Notes under the pieces: generated by a model
The model's input: the letters and a program-made list of their open reading frames with translations, nothing else
Databases searched by the model: none
Told to the model about the DNA's origin: nothing
In this document: positions 52,534 to 60,260 of the stretch, piece after piece
Position numbering within the stretch: the stretch's first letter is position 1
Layout of the letters: each line of letters starts with the position of its first letter
Made by a program: the position numbers and the translations under genes
From: Hymenobacter sp. BT559
Lineage (GTDB): Bacteria; Bacteroidota; Bacteroidia; Cytophagales; Hymenobacteraceae
Length of the DNA stretch: 64,000 nt
Direction of reading: 5' to 3'
Assembly (NCBI RefSeq): GCF_016427535.1
Contig: NZ_JAELXV010000001.1
Location: 620,001-684,000 of the forward strand

Positions 52534-53077
52534 TTTTCCAGCTGATTGGCACGCAGTAAAATACGACCACGATGCAGAGCCAGCGAATGGCGAACCGGCT
52601 GGGTTTTACCGACGGGTTATTTTGAGCGAAGGCGTGCAGCAGGTGCGCGGAATGGACATTGTATGCCGGCTGCCGGGCGAAGCTAAACGCCTGCAACTTA
52701 TTGAGGTGAAGGACGAGCGTAAGCGTGACCCTGCCACCGACGTTGCTCTTCGCCACGAGGAGCTTCGGCAGACAATGCTGCGCAAAACGTTGGGTACACT
52801 AGCTAGTCTGGTGCTAGCCGAGCGCCTCGGCGATGCCTCGTTGCGGCCGGTGGCTTGCCTCAGCCAGCAGCCGCTAGTTGAAGTAGTGCTTTTTCTGGAA
52901 GAGCCTCCGCTAGCCCCGCAACGCAGCACATTGCTGCGCAAAGTGACGGAGAAAGACCGGAAGAATATTCTCGACCAGAAGCTCACTGCTAAGTTCTATC
53001 AATGGGGTATGCCGTTCTTTCTGTATGATTTGGATAAACGCAGGCCGGCGCTCTGGCAGGTGCGTGATTTGGTTTAG
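52499..53077 (+). CDS. Putative PD-(D/E)xK nuclease, partner of the RecF-like ATPase
   Basis: 192 residues. No named family recognised, but GMDIVCRLPG followed by RLQLIEVKDERKRD has the Asp ... Glu-x-Lys spacing of PD-(D/E)xK nucleases, with hydrophobic strands before each, and a helix with Arg/Glu after it. The C-terminal half is alpha/beta (RPVACLSQQPLVEVVLFLEE) with a conserved-looking KFYQWGMPFFLYDLDK end. It begins inside the last 35 bases of the ATPase gene, in a different frame, which implies coupled translation and a fixed ratio of the two proteins. DNA cleavage in response to phage is a hypothesis; an inactive or RNA-directed protein is possible. Confidence 0.6.
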   Translation: MPTIQENNLAFDFPADWHAVKYDHDAEPANGEPAGFYRRVILSEGVQQVRGMDIVCRLPGEAKRLQLIEVKDERKRDPATDVALRHEELRQTMLRKTLGTLASLVLAERLGDASLRPVACLSQQPLVEVVLFLEEPPLAPQRSTLLRKVTEKDRKNILDQKLTAKFYQWGMPFFLYDLDKRRPALWQVRDLV

Positions 53078-53152
53078 CTCGGCTGTACAGCTATCCCGCC
53101 AAACCTAGCAGCCCGCTAGCGGTTGGAGAAAGCAACTGCTCGTTTCCGAGTG

Positions 53153-53164
53153 AAACAGCTGTTT
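53153..53164. promoter_or_regulatory. 12-base palindrome upstream of the alcohol dehydrogenase
   Basis: AAACAGCTGTTT is a perfect palindrome 34 bases before the dehydrogenase ATG at 53198. It is a candidate operator for a dimeric repressor; no such repressor is encoded next to it. Confidence 0.3.
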
Positions 53165-53197
53165 TACCCTTCTCCAAACCAAACCACTACCTGCCCA

Positions 53198-54214
53198 ATG
53201 GCTGAAGTAAAAGCCCTAGCTGCCAGTGCCGCCCACGGCCAGCTCGAACCGTTTAGCTACGACCCCGGCCCCCTAGGTGCCGAAGAAGTAGACATTGCCG
53301 TGGAGTACTGCGGCATCTGCCACTCCGACCTCTCGATGCTCGACAATGAGTGGGGCATCTCGGCCTATCCCTTCGTGCCCGGCCACGAAGCCATCGGCCG
53401 CATCGTGGGCCTGGGCGACGTAGCGGCCCAAAAAGGCCTCGAAATCGGCCAGCGCGTGGGCGTGGGCTGGAGCGCCAGCAGCTGCCTGCACTGCGAGCCC
53501 TGCCTCCACGGCGACCAGCAAATGTGCACCACCTTGCAGCCCACCATCGTGGGGCGGCACGGGGCCTTTGCGCAGCAGGTGCGCAGCCATTGGGTGTGGG
53601 CGGTGCCCATTCCGGAGGGCGTAGACCCCGCCGAGGCCGGCCCGCTGCTGTGCGGCGGCGTCACGGTATTTGCCCCCATCATGGACCACGTGCAGCCCAC
53701 CGACCGCGTGGGCGTGTTCGGCATTGGTGGCCTGGGCCACATGGCCGTGATGTTCTTGAATAAGATGGGCTGCGATGTCACCGCCTTCACTTCCAGCCCG
53801 CGCAAAATCGAGGAAGCCCACCAGCTAGGGGCCACCCGCACGGCGTCGAGCACCGACACGGCCGAGCTGAAAAAGCTGGCCCGCACCTTCGACCTGCTGC
53901 TCGTCACGGCCAACGTGTCGCTCGATTGGAACGACATCATTGCCATGCTCAAGCCCAATGGCCGCCTGCACCTCGTGGGCGCCGTGCTAGAGCCGATTCC
54001 GGTATCGGTGTTCCCGCTGCTGCTCAACAACCAGTCGCTAGGTGCCTCGCCTACCGGCAACCGCGCCCAAATCGACAAGATGCTGCGCTTCTGCGCCCAG
54101 CACGACATCAAGCCCCTCACCGAGCACTTCCCCATGAGCCAGGCCAACGCCGCCATGGACCACCTGCGCGCGGGCAAAGCCCACTACCGCATCGTACTCG
54201 ACAACGACTTGTAA
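53198..54214 (+). CDS. Zinc-dependent alcohol dehydrogenase (cinnamyl-alcohol / YahK-like)
   Basis: 338 residues from the ATG at 53198 (AEVKALAASAAHGQLEPF); an in-frame start at 53123 would add 25 residues without family similarity. The catalytic zinc ligands are the Cys of YCGICHSDLSML, the His of VPGHEAIG and a later Cys; the structural zinc cysteines are CLHCEPCLHGDQQMC. Rossmann motif FGIGGLGHMA (GxGGxG) at about 175-185; the following TSSPRKIEEA suits NADP preference. It reduces or oxidises aldehydes/alcohols in the cytoplasm, like YahK-type aldehyde reductases. A strong intrinsic terminator follows within 20 bases. It appears to be a single-gene unit. Confidence 0.94.
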   Translation: MAEVKALAASAAHGQLEPFSYDPGPLGAEEVDIAVEYCGICHSDLSMLDNEWGISAYPFVPGHEAIGRIVGLGDVAAQKGLEIGQRVGVGWSASSCLHCEPCLHGDQQMCTTLQPTIVGRHGAFAQQVRSHWVWAVPIPEGVDPAEAGPLLCGGVTVFAPIMDHVQPTDRVGVFGIGGLGHMAVMFLNKMGCDVTAFTSSPRKIEEAHQLGATRTASSTDTAELKKLARTFDLLLVTANVSLDWNDIIAMLKPNGRLHLVGAVLEPIPVSVFPLLLNNQSLGASPTGNRAQIDKMLRFCAQHDIKPLTEHFPMSQANAAMDHLRAGKAHYRIVLDNDL

Positions 54215-54231
54215 GAGGTTAGTTCTTTATT

Positions 54232-54269
54232 AAAAACGGCCTCATCGCTCTGCGGTGAGGCCGTTTTTT
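54232..54269 (+). terminator. Intrinsic terminator of the alcohol dehydrogenase gene
   Basis: Arms 54232-54244 and 54256-54268 are complementary (13 bases), ending in a run of T residues. It starts 18 bases after the stop codon. The first REP element begins at its last bases, so a REP inserted directly at the terminator. Confidence 0.85.
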
Positions 54270-54339
54270 GTTGCGCGGACTTTGTAGTCCGCGTGCGTAA
54301 GCGAGCAACCGGACGCGGACTACAAAGTCCGCGCAACAA
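54268..54339. repeat. REP pair 1 (two inverted hairpin units)
   Basis: Two 27-base inverted copies containing CGCGGACTTTGTAGTCCGCG, each itself a hairpin with an 8-base stem and TTGT loop. The right copy ends one base before the TAA of the ABC ATPase gene. Same family as the elements at 55175, 55289, 55937 and 59121. Confidence 0.93.
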
Positions 54340-55173
54340 TTAGCTCCCCCGTATCTCATCCTTAATCTCGGCCACGAACTGGGCAAATTCGGGCTCACTT
54401 TCCACATCGGGGTGCCAGGCCAGGCCGAGCTGGGCCAGGTTGTACTGGTGGCGGGGGCTGAGGGTGGCGCCGGGCAGCAGCTGGCCGGTGTCGGGGCTGC
54501 GCTCGGGTGCCAGCAGCCAGAGGCGGTCGGCGAGGGCGGTAGTGGTGGCAATGTCATGGCTCACGATGAGCACGGTGTTCAGCTCGTCCATCGTGGTAAC
54601 CTCCACAATGATTTTCTTGACCTCGTCTATCATCGCCACATCGAGGCCCGAAAATGGCTCGTCGAGCAAAATCAAATGCTCGGAGCATAGTAGCTGCTGC
54701 GCAATGGCCGCCCGCTGCCGCTGCCCGCCCGAGAGGTGCGCCGGATATTTGCCCGCGTGCGCTCCCAGCCCAAAGCGCCCTAGGTAGTGCTCGACGCGGG
54801 CTTTGGCCTCGGCCGCATCGTAGTGGCGGCGGGCGGCTAGTAAGAGGTTGTCGCGCAAGGAATAGTGGTTGAACAGCGGGTAGCGCTGCTGCACGTAGCC
54901 CACCATGCCGGCTTGCACGGGTTCCTGCGCCTCGCCCACCAGCACGGTGCCGGTGCTCGGGGCCGCCAGCCCCGCCAGCAGCCGGCACAGCACCGACTTG
55001 CCGATGCCCGAGCGCCCATAGATGCCCACCACCTGCCCCTGGCTCATGCCGGGCCGAATCACATCGAGCACCTGGGCATTGAGGTCGCGCAGAATAAGGT
55101 CATTGTTGTAGTGCATCGACACATGGTCGAGGGTAAGCAGCGGCGATTTGTAGGAGTAGGGTAGGGCGGTCAT
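54340..55173 (-). CDS. ABC transporter ATP-binding protein, NitT/TauT type
   Basis: 277 residues. Walker A YGRSGIGKSV (about 54), Q-loop near VQQRYPLFNHYSLRDN, signature LSGGQRQRAA (about 148), Walker B LILLDEPFSGLD (about 169), and H-loop VSHDIA. The class matches ATPases for nitrate, sulfonate or thiamine-precursor importers. The permease gene lies on the same strand, but the RAYT gene sits between them in the opposite direction. REP elements abut both ends: one ends 2 bases upstream of its ATG and another begins right after its stop. The substrate is unknown; the binding protein is probably the OmpA-fused one at 57335. Confidence 0.92.
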   Translation of the reverse strand: MTALPYSYKSPLLTLDHVSMHYNNDLILRDLNAQVLDVIRPGMSQGQVVGIYGRSGIGKSVLCRLLAGLAAPSTGTVLVGEAQEPVQAGMVGYVQQRYPLFNHYSLRDNLLLAARRHYDAAEAKARVEHYLGRFGLGAHAGKYPAHLSGGQRQRAAIAQQLLCSEHLILLDEPFSGLDVAMIDEVKKIIVEVTTMDELNTVLIVSHDIATTTALADRLWLLAPERSPDTGQLLPGATLSPRHQYNLAQLGLAWHPDVESEPEFAQFVAEIKDEIRGS

Positions 55174-55174
55174 G

Positions 55175-55250
55175 CTGTTGCGCGGACTTTGTAGTCCGCG
55201 TGCGTAAGCGAGCAGCCAGACGGACGCGGACTACAAAGTCCGCGCAACAG
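55175..55250. repeat. REP pair 2 in the leader of the ABC ATPase gene
   Basis: Two inverted REP copies, arms of 26-27 bases with flanking CTGTTG/CAACAG, starting 2 bases before the ATPase start codon on the minus strand. If transcribed, the hairpin would lie right at the ribosome entry site. Confidence 0.93.
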
Positions 55251-55288
55251 CTCGCGATGTGTAAGAAGTTATAAAAATTTATGCAAGT

Positions 55289-55314
55289 CGCGGACTACAA
55301 AGTCCGCGCAACAA
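55289..55314. repeat. Single REP unit upstream of the RAYT gene
   Basis: One hairpin unit (CGCGGACTACAAAGTCCGCG followed by CAACAA), 14 bases before the RAYT start. No second unit is present. Confidence 0.85.
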
Positions 55315-55327
55315 TGTAGCTTGCGGA

Positions 55328-55933
55328 GTGGCTGACTTACTGCATTATGAGCGCACCTTGCCGCACCGGCTGCCGCCGGGCGAGGCTATTTTTGTCACCT
55401 TCCGGCTAGCCGATACGCTGCCCCAGGAAGTGTTAGCACGCTTGCGTGAAGAAGTCGAGCTTTTGCAGAAAGAATATGCCGCCGATGCCGCGCAGCTATA
55501 CGCCGCCCAAAAGCGGCACTTCGGGCACTTTGATGAACTGCTGAATTGCACCAATCACGGCCCTACCTGGCTAAGGCAGCCCGCCATTGCGCAAGTAGTG
55601 GCGTCGTCGCTGCATCATTTCGACGGGCCGGGCTACGAACTGCTGAGCTACTGCCTCATGCCCAACCACGTGCATCTGCTAGTAGCACTACCGCCCGAAG
55701 CGCCGCTGCTGGCGCGCACCTTGCAGCGCCTCAAAGGCTACACTGCCTTGCAGGCTAACAAGCTGCTGGAGCGTTCGGGGCCGTTTTGGCAAGCCGAGAG
55801 CTACGACCATGTGGTGCGAACAGGTGAGTTGGAGCGTATCCTTTCCTACATCATGCACAACCCGGTCAAGGCTGGGTTGGTGGCCGAGTGGCAGCAGTGG
55901 CCTTACACACATGTAGCCCCAAGCTTGCTGTAA
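55328..55933 (+). CDS. REP-associated tyrosine transposase (RAYT, TnpA_REP family)
   Basis: 201 residues from a GTG at 55328; no ATG fits. HUH/Y1 fold: YCLMPNHVHLLVAL with the His-x-His metal motif (about 112-118) and a catalytic Tyr in ESYDHVVRTGELER (about 158). IFVTFRLADTLP near the start is typical of RAYTs, and the C-terminal ILSYIMHNPVKAGLV is the family tail. RAYTs cut single-stranded REP hairpins and are thought to have spread them; they usually occur as single copies flanked by REPs. Here REP units lie 14 bases upstream and 4 bases downstream, and nine units occur within 5 kb. It sits between the permease and ATPase genes of an ABC transporter, against their direction. Confidence 0.93.
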   Translation: MADLLHYERTLPHRLPPGEAIFVTFRLADTLPQEVLARLREEVELLQKEYAADAAQLYAAQKRHFGHFDELLNCTNHGPTWLRQPAIAQVVASSLHHFDGPGYELLSYCLMPNHVHLLVALPPEAPLLARTLQRLKGYTALQANKLLERSGPFWQAESYDHVVRTGELERILSYIMHNPVKAGLVAEWQQWPYTHVAPSLL

Positions 55934-55936
55934 GAG

Positions 55937-56045
55937 TGTTGCGCGGACTTTGTAGTCCGCGTGCGTCCGGCTGCCCATGAGCAGGCTTTGGTGATTCGCG
56001 TTCGGCTGCCCGCTTACGCACGCGGACTACAAAGTCCGCGCAACA
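55937..56045. repeat. REP pair 3, overlapping the 3' end of the permease gene
   Basis: Two inverted REP copies at the ends with a longer 55-base middle that carries other short inverted pieces (TGCGTCCGGCTGCCC and CGGCTGCCCGC). The right-hand copy supplies the stop codon and last codons of the ABC permease. Confidence 0.9.
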
Positions 56046-56812
56046 GCGCTTAGACCCGCATACGGAAAAAACACCCTTCGCACCCCCTCAAACGCATAGT
56101 CCTGCGCCACGCCTAGGGCCAAAATCACGAGTTGAATCGCCAAAACTCCATCCAAATGCAAATACCGGTTTTGCTTGTACAGCAGCAACCCAATGCCTCC
56201 TTCTGATTGATAGAGCGTTTCGACCAGCGTTATCAAGGTCCAGATGATGGCAAAATTCTGGCGGACGACTTCGAGCATGTCGGGTAGTTTGCCGCGCACC
56301 ACCACTTCCCAAAAGCTGCCCCACTCGCCCAGCCCTAGGGTGCGGGCGTGGTCCAGTTCTTCCTGCGTAGTACCCAGAATAACCTGCGTCATACCCGTAA
56401 CGAGGTACACCGTAGCCCCGAACACTAGCACCGTTAGCTTCACCTGGTGCCCCGAACTGAGCAACAGTGCCATAAAAAACGTGAGCCCCGTAAGCGTGAG
56501 GTAGCGCAGCTTACTCGCCGCAAACGCCAGCGGCCGGAAAAATGGCAGCGCCGTGAGGTACGAAATCAGCAGCGCCAGTACCGTGGCGATACCCAGCGCC
56601 TGCCACGCCGTGGTGAGGCTGGCCCACAGCTCTTGAAGCAAGCCTTGGCTGGTGATGAGGCTACCTAGGGCACCTAGGACCTCGCCGAGGCGCGGGAAAA
56701 TCTGGAGCGGGTAGAACAGCCAGATGGCCAGCAGCAGCAGGAGTTGGCCGGCAATCAGCGCGGCGAAGGTGGCGCGGCGCGGGTGGGCGTTGGGAGTGAA
56801 AAGGGGTTGCAT
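56027..56812 (-). CDS. ABC transporter permease, NitT/TauT type
   Basis: 261 residues with about six membrane segments (AALIAGQLLLLLAIWLFYPL first). The EAA loop is ELDHARTLGLGEWGSFWEV...LPDML, where permeases of the SsuC/TauC group contact the ATPase. It is on the same strand as the ATPase gene but separated by the RAYT gene. The reading frame ends inside REP pair 3: the last six codons (AVARTL) and TAG come from the repeat, so the native C-terminus was probably replaced. The upstream plus-strand gene at 56889 separates it from the OmpA-fused binding protein. Inner membrane. Confidence 0.9.
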   Translation of the reverse strand: MQPLFTPNAHPRRATFAALIAGQLLLLLAIWLFYPLQIFPRLGEVLGALGSLITSQGLLQELWASLTTAWQALGIATVLALLISYLTALPFFRPLAFAASKLRYLTLTGLTFFMALLLSSGHQVKLTVLVFGATVYLVTGMTQVILGTTQEELDHARTLGLGEWGSFWEVVVRGKLPDMLEVVRQNFAIIWTLITLVETLYQSEGGIGLLLYKQNRYLHLDGVLAIQLVILALGVAQDYAFEGVRRVFFPYAGLSAVARTL

Positions 56813-56888
56813 GCTTGAGAAAGTTGCAAGTGGCTAAGGGCCTCGACTACTAATAACTTGCTTGATATCCTAGTACTTTAGAGTGCTA

Positions 56889-57338
56889 ATGGAAGAAACC
56901 CGCACCTCTACTCTGGCTTTTCCCAGTGACGTAGTCATTGCGCACTTGCGACTGCATATGAAGTGGGGCGCGGTGGGCAGTGTGCTAATGATGGTAGTGA
57001 TAGTGGTAACACAGCCTATAGGCCAAGATTGGCAAAATGCGCTGTATGCCGTGGTAGTAGCACCGATAATCTCCCTTGTTGGGGCTACACTAGTTGGGCT
57101 GATGCGCCTCCCGTTTTTACACTGGGTACTGAGGCAGGCGCAGCAACAGCACTGGCCATTGGCGTTATTGCTGCTGGCCAGTGCAGTGTTGTTTTTGGCG
57201 CCCATTATGCCACTGTTCCTATTGGGCACAGTATGGAGCGTAGTGGGAAAGCTGAGCTTAGTACTCAGCCTCCCTTTTTTAGTATCCTACGTGGTAGCTA
57301 CTTATAAATTGCGGCAGTCTATTTATGCGCCCGCTTAG
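56889..57338 (+). CDS. Four-helix integral membrane protein, unknown function
   Basis: 149 residues from the ATG at 56889; a GTG two codons earlier is possible. Four hydrophobic segments (about 27-45, 52-75, 91-110, 115-138; for example SVLMMVVIVV and LALLLLASAVLFLAP) suggest an inner-membrane protein of small size. No family recognised. A TACTTTAG box 6 bases before the start resembles the -7 element. Its stop overlaps the stop of the minus-strand OmpA-fused gene, so the two converge. It is wedged into the ABC gene set against its direction. Codon use is less GC-biased than its neighbours, which fits an acquired gene. Confidence 0.65.
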   Translation: MEETRTSTLAFPSDVVIAHLRLHMKWGAVGSVLMMVVIVVTQPIGQDWQNALYAVVVAPIISLVGATLVGLMRLPFLHWVLRQAQQQHWPLALLLLASAVLFLAPIMPLFLLGTVWSVVGKLSLVLSLPFLVSYVVATYKLRQSIYAPA

Positions 57339-59113
57339 TTGCCCAGCACCACTTCCACGCGGCGGTTTTGGGCTTTGCCAGCTTCGGTAGCGTTGGTGGC
57401 TACCGGCTCGGCGGCGCCGTGGGCGTACACTTGCACGCGGCCGGCAGGGAAGGCGCTGGCGCTCTTGGCTTCGAGCCAGTGGGCTACGGCTTCGGCGCGG
57501 GCTTCGGAAAGCTGCTGGTTGGCGGCGGGTAGGCCGGTGTTGTCGGTGTAGCCGTGCACGGCCACTTTGAGGCGGCCAGCCACTACTAGGTCGTCAAAGA
57601 GTTGGCTGAGTTCGCGCTGGGCGGCGGGGGTGAAGGTGCTTTGGCCGGTGTTGAACTCGATGTTCCAGGCGCGCTTGCTCACGCTGCGGCGGATTTCATC
57701 GTCGGCGGTGAAGTGCTGAGTTTCGGCCGGGGCCAGGGTTTTGCCTTTGTACTGGGCTTGCAGCTGCTTTAGCAGCGTCAGGTCGAGCATGTTGGCTAGG
57801 GGCACGTAGGTGGGTAGCTCCTTAGGGTAGAGGCGGCTTTGTACGTCGCCGAAGGTTTTGTACACAGCAGCATAGATGTTGGTGCCACCGTTGTCGAGGC
57901 CAAACAGCGTCAGGTTGTCGCTGAAGTTGAACGCTTTGCTGCCGCCTAGCTCCACTACGTTGCCGGTGCGGTCGGCCTCGCTGGTGCCTTTGTAGTACTT
58001 CAGCCAGTAAGCGGCGGGCTTGTCCTGGTCGGCGTAGACTTGGGCCGATACGTCAGCGGCACGCTGCAAGGCTTCGGGGTGGCTTTTTACTTGGTCGCCG
58101 GCCACGGCAAAGGCGGTTATCATACCCTTGACGGCTTTTTGGTGGGCGTCGTACCAGCGCTTGGTGGTCACCATGATGTTGGGCATCTGGTTGGAGTAGT
58201 CCTTGGTGCTCACGATGTTGACCAAGCCGCCTTTTTGCTTGGCGATGTTCACGTCGCCGGGCGTCCAGGTGGCTACGGCGTCGGCGGCTACGTCCACGCT
58301 CACGCCGGTGCTGTGGCCGCTTACCACTTTCTGGCGGCTTTCGGGCTTGCCGGTGATGTACTTCTCGGCGGCTACCAGGAAGTCGCTGGCGGCCATGAAG
58401 TTCACGGCTTCGGGGTCGTAGGTGGTTTCGTCGGGGTTCACTTTCAGGCCGTTGTCGGCGCACCATTTCAGGGCGATGTTCTGGTCGCCATCGCGCAGGT
58501 AGCAGGCGATGGTCTTACCTAGGGCCGCCTTGGGGTTTTCGAGCCACTCTTTCGGGCCCATTAGCTTGTCTTCGCCAAAGCTTTTGCCCACCGAGTAGGG
58601 GATGATTTGCAATTGCGTACCAGCCTTTTCGAGCTGGCTCTGCACGGCAGAGAAAGCCGGCAGCCCATCGCCCATGATGCTCACAATCAGGCCCGGCGTG
58701 TTGGGGTTGCTTTGCAGGTCGAGGGCGTTTTTCACGAGGTCGGCCTGCATTTTCGATACGTCGTCCTGGCGCACTATCTGCATGTCTACGCCATTGGCAG
58801 CCAGGGCCGAGCCCTGGGTGGTGCGGGGACCGCCGTTGGCGAGCATGCCGGCCATCTGGCTGTTCCAAGCCATTACTTCCCACACCACGGCGGTGCCGTT
58901 TTCGGCGGGGGCCGTGCCGGGCAGCGGGGCTAGCGGCACCACTAGGGTAGCGCGGTTGCCGCTGGCCGAGGCAGGCAGCTCGATGGAGCTGAGGAGCACC
59001 GACTGGGTATCGGCTTTTTTGAAGAATCGGTTGCTGGCGACCAGCTTGTTAATGCCAAAGTAGGCGAGGGCGAAAAAGATGACGCCCAATACGATTTTAC
59101 CGCGAGTTGTCAT
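57335..59113 (-). CDS. ABC substrate-binding protein fused to a C-terminal OmpA domain
   Basis: 592 residues from the ATG at 59113 (TTRGKIVLGVIFFALAYFGINKL); the frame is open to 59203 but that part overlaps a REP. One N-terminal membrane helix anchors it. Residues about 60-440 form a type 2 periplasmic-binding fold of the NitT/TauT or phosphonate kind (ALKWCADNGLKVNPDETTYD, LVAAEKYITGKPE). Residues about 485-592 are an OmpA domain with FNTGQSTFTPAAQRELSQLF, VHGYTDNTGLPAANQQLSEAR and NRRVEVVLG, which binds peptidoglycan. It would sit in the periplasm tied to both membrane and wall. Gene order suggests it feeds the permease downstream. Confidence 0.88.
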   Translation of the reverse strand: MTTRGKIVLGVIFFALAYFGINKLVASNRFFKKADTQSVLLSSIELPASASGNRATLVVPLAPLPGTAPAENGTAVVWEVMAWNSQMAGMLANGGPRTTQGSALAANGVDMQIVRQDDVSKMQADLVKNALDLQSNPNTPGLIVSIMGDGLPAFSAVQSQLEKAGTQLQIIPYSVGKSFGEDKLMGPKEWLENPKAALGKTIACYLRDGDQNIALKWCADNGLKVNPDETTYDPEAVNFMAASDFLVAAEKYITGKPESRQKVVSGHSTGVSVDVAADAVATWTPGDVNIAKQKGGLVNIVSTKDYSNQMPNIMVTTKRWYDAHQKAVKGMITAFAVAGDQVKSHPEALQRAADVSAQVYADQDKPAAYWLKYYKGTSEADRTGNVVELGGSKAFNFSDNLTLFGLDNGGTNIYAAVYKTFGDVQSRLYPKELPTYVPLANMLDLTLLKQLQAQYKGKTLAPAETQHFTADDEIRRSVSKRAWNIEFNTGQSTFTPAAQRELSQLFDDLVVAGRLKVAVHGYTDNTGLPAANQQLSEARAEAVAHWLEAKSASAFPAGRVQVYAHGAAEPVATNATEAGKAQNRRVEVVLGN

Positions 59114-59120
59114 GGTTGAA

Positions 59121-59204
59121 GTTGCGCGGACTTTGTAGTCCGCGACTAGGTATTTTGTTAAAGAGGAAGGGTGGTGCGGTCGCGGACTGCAAAGTCCGCG
59201 CAAC
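59121..59204. repeat. REP pair 4 in the leader of the OmpA-fused gene
   Basis: Two inverted REP copies, with one mismatch in the right copy (GACTGC for GACTAC), in the gap before the start codon at 59113. Its position repeats that of REP pair 2 before the ATPase gene. Confidence 0.88.
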
Positions 59205-59252
59205 TGGCTCGGCTACAGCAGCACGGCGCAGAGCAGCAGGGCTAGGCAGCCA

Positions 59253-60245
59253 CTAATCAAGCAGGCTAGAATAGGCATCATCGGAGCGTTGTTTAGTGGC
59301 GGCTACAGAAGTGGAAACGGGGGCTTTAGTGCTGTTCATGAGGGCGTTGAAATCGCCTTTCTGGTAGCGGTCGAGCAGGCGCTGGCCCTTCTCGCTCATC
59401 ACGCCGTTCTGGATGTCCATCTCCTTCACGAATTCCTGCGAGTAGCGCATGGCCTGCTTAATTTGGCCTAATTGCTGGGCCATGTCCTGGGCCACACGGT
59501 CGGTGGCGAGGTCGAAGAAGTACTTCTTGTCTGGGTCGCCGCGCAGGATGTTCATGGCGGCCCGCATGCCCGAGCTGGTGCGTTTCACAAGCTCGTATTC
59601 GTCTTTCAGCAGGCCGACCTTGAACTTGCTGCCATCAATCTGGCGCAGGGCAGCTTTCAGAATTTGGCGCATTACCACGGTCACGTTGGCGGTGGTGGCG
59701 GCCATGGGCTGGAGGCGCTGGTTGTAGTCCAGGATTTGGGCGGCGCGGCTGGCGTAGGCTTCGGCGGCGTCCTTTTCGTTTTGGCGGGTGGCCGAGTCGG
59801 CCAGGGCTAGGTATTCCTTTATCTGCTGCTCGTTGGCGGCGAGCTTGCGCTTTACCAGCTCGTGGGCGCCCTCGATGTGGCCGATTTCGCCTTCCATCTG
59901 GCGGGCCTCCTTCTCGGTGTTCGAGATGTAGTCCTCCATGATGCCGATGGGGTCGGTGTTCACGAAAATGCCCGCCAGCGTCCGCAGCACCCGCTGCCCA
60001 GCGTACCAGAGCCCGGTCTGAATCCGCTTGTTGGTGCCCAGCAAAAACAACACAAACAGCGCCCCTAGGCCGATGCCCAGCTTCACGCTATTGAACACGA
60101 TGTCAACGAGGTAGGGCACGATTTGGCCCCAATAGTAGACGCCCGCGCCGGCACCGGCCGCCAGCACTACCCAGCCGGCTACTTTTTCGGGTTGCTGCCA
60201 CTTGGGCAAGCTCGGGTTGAGGTCGGTTGAAAGAAGGGTTTTCAT
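59253..60245 (-). CDS. Membrane-anchored coiled-coil protein, PspA-like layout (unknown)
   Basis: 330 residues. Two hydrophobic segments (about 24-42 and 50-72) are followed by a long helical region (about 100-290) with heptads (YISNTEKEARQMEGEIGHIEGAHELVKRKL) and a low-complexity end. The pattern is that of a membrane-anchored relative of PspA-like scaffolds, but I cannot name a family. It lies 139 bases upstream of the OmpA-fused gene and 15 bases after the next gene, so the three probably form one transcript. Possible role: membrane or envelope scaffold linked to the ABC system. Function inferred from layout. Confidence 0.7.
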   Translation of the reverse strand: MKTLLSTDLNPSLPKWQQPEKVAGWVVLAAGAGAGVYYWGQIVPYLVDIVFNSVKLGIGLGALFVLFLLGTNKRIQTGLWYAGQRVLRTLAGIFVNTDPIGIMEDYISNTEKEARQMEGEIGHIEGAHELVKRKLAANEQQIKEYLALADSATRQNEKDAAEAYASRAAQILDYNQRLQPMAATTANVTVVMRQILKAALRQIDGSKFKVGLLKDEYELVKRTSSGMRAAMNILRGDPDKKYFFDLATDRVAQDMAQQLGQIKQAMRYSQEFVKEMDIQNGVMSEKGQRLLDRYQKGDFNALMNSTKAPVSTSVAATKQRSDDAYSSLLD

Positions 60246-60260
60246 AATTCAGAAAGACGG

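Noticed and set aside
54268..59204. CRISPR array
   Set aside because: The repeats are palindromic, occur as inverted pairs with irregular spacing, lie next to a RAYT gene, and no cas genes are present.
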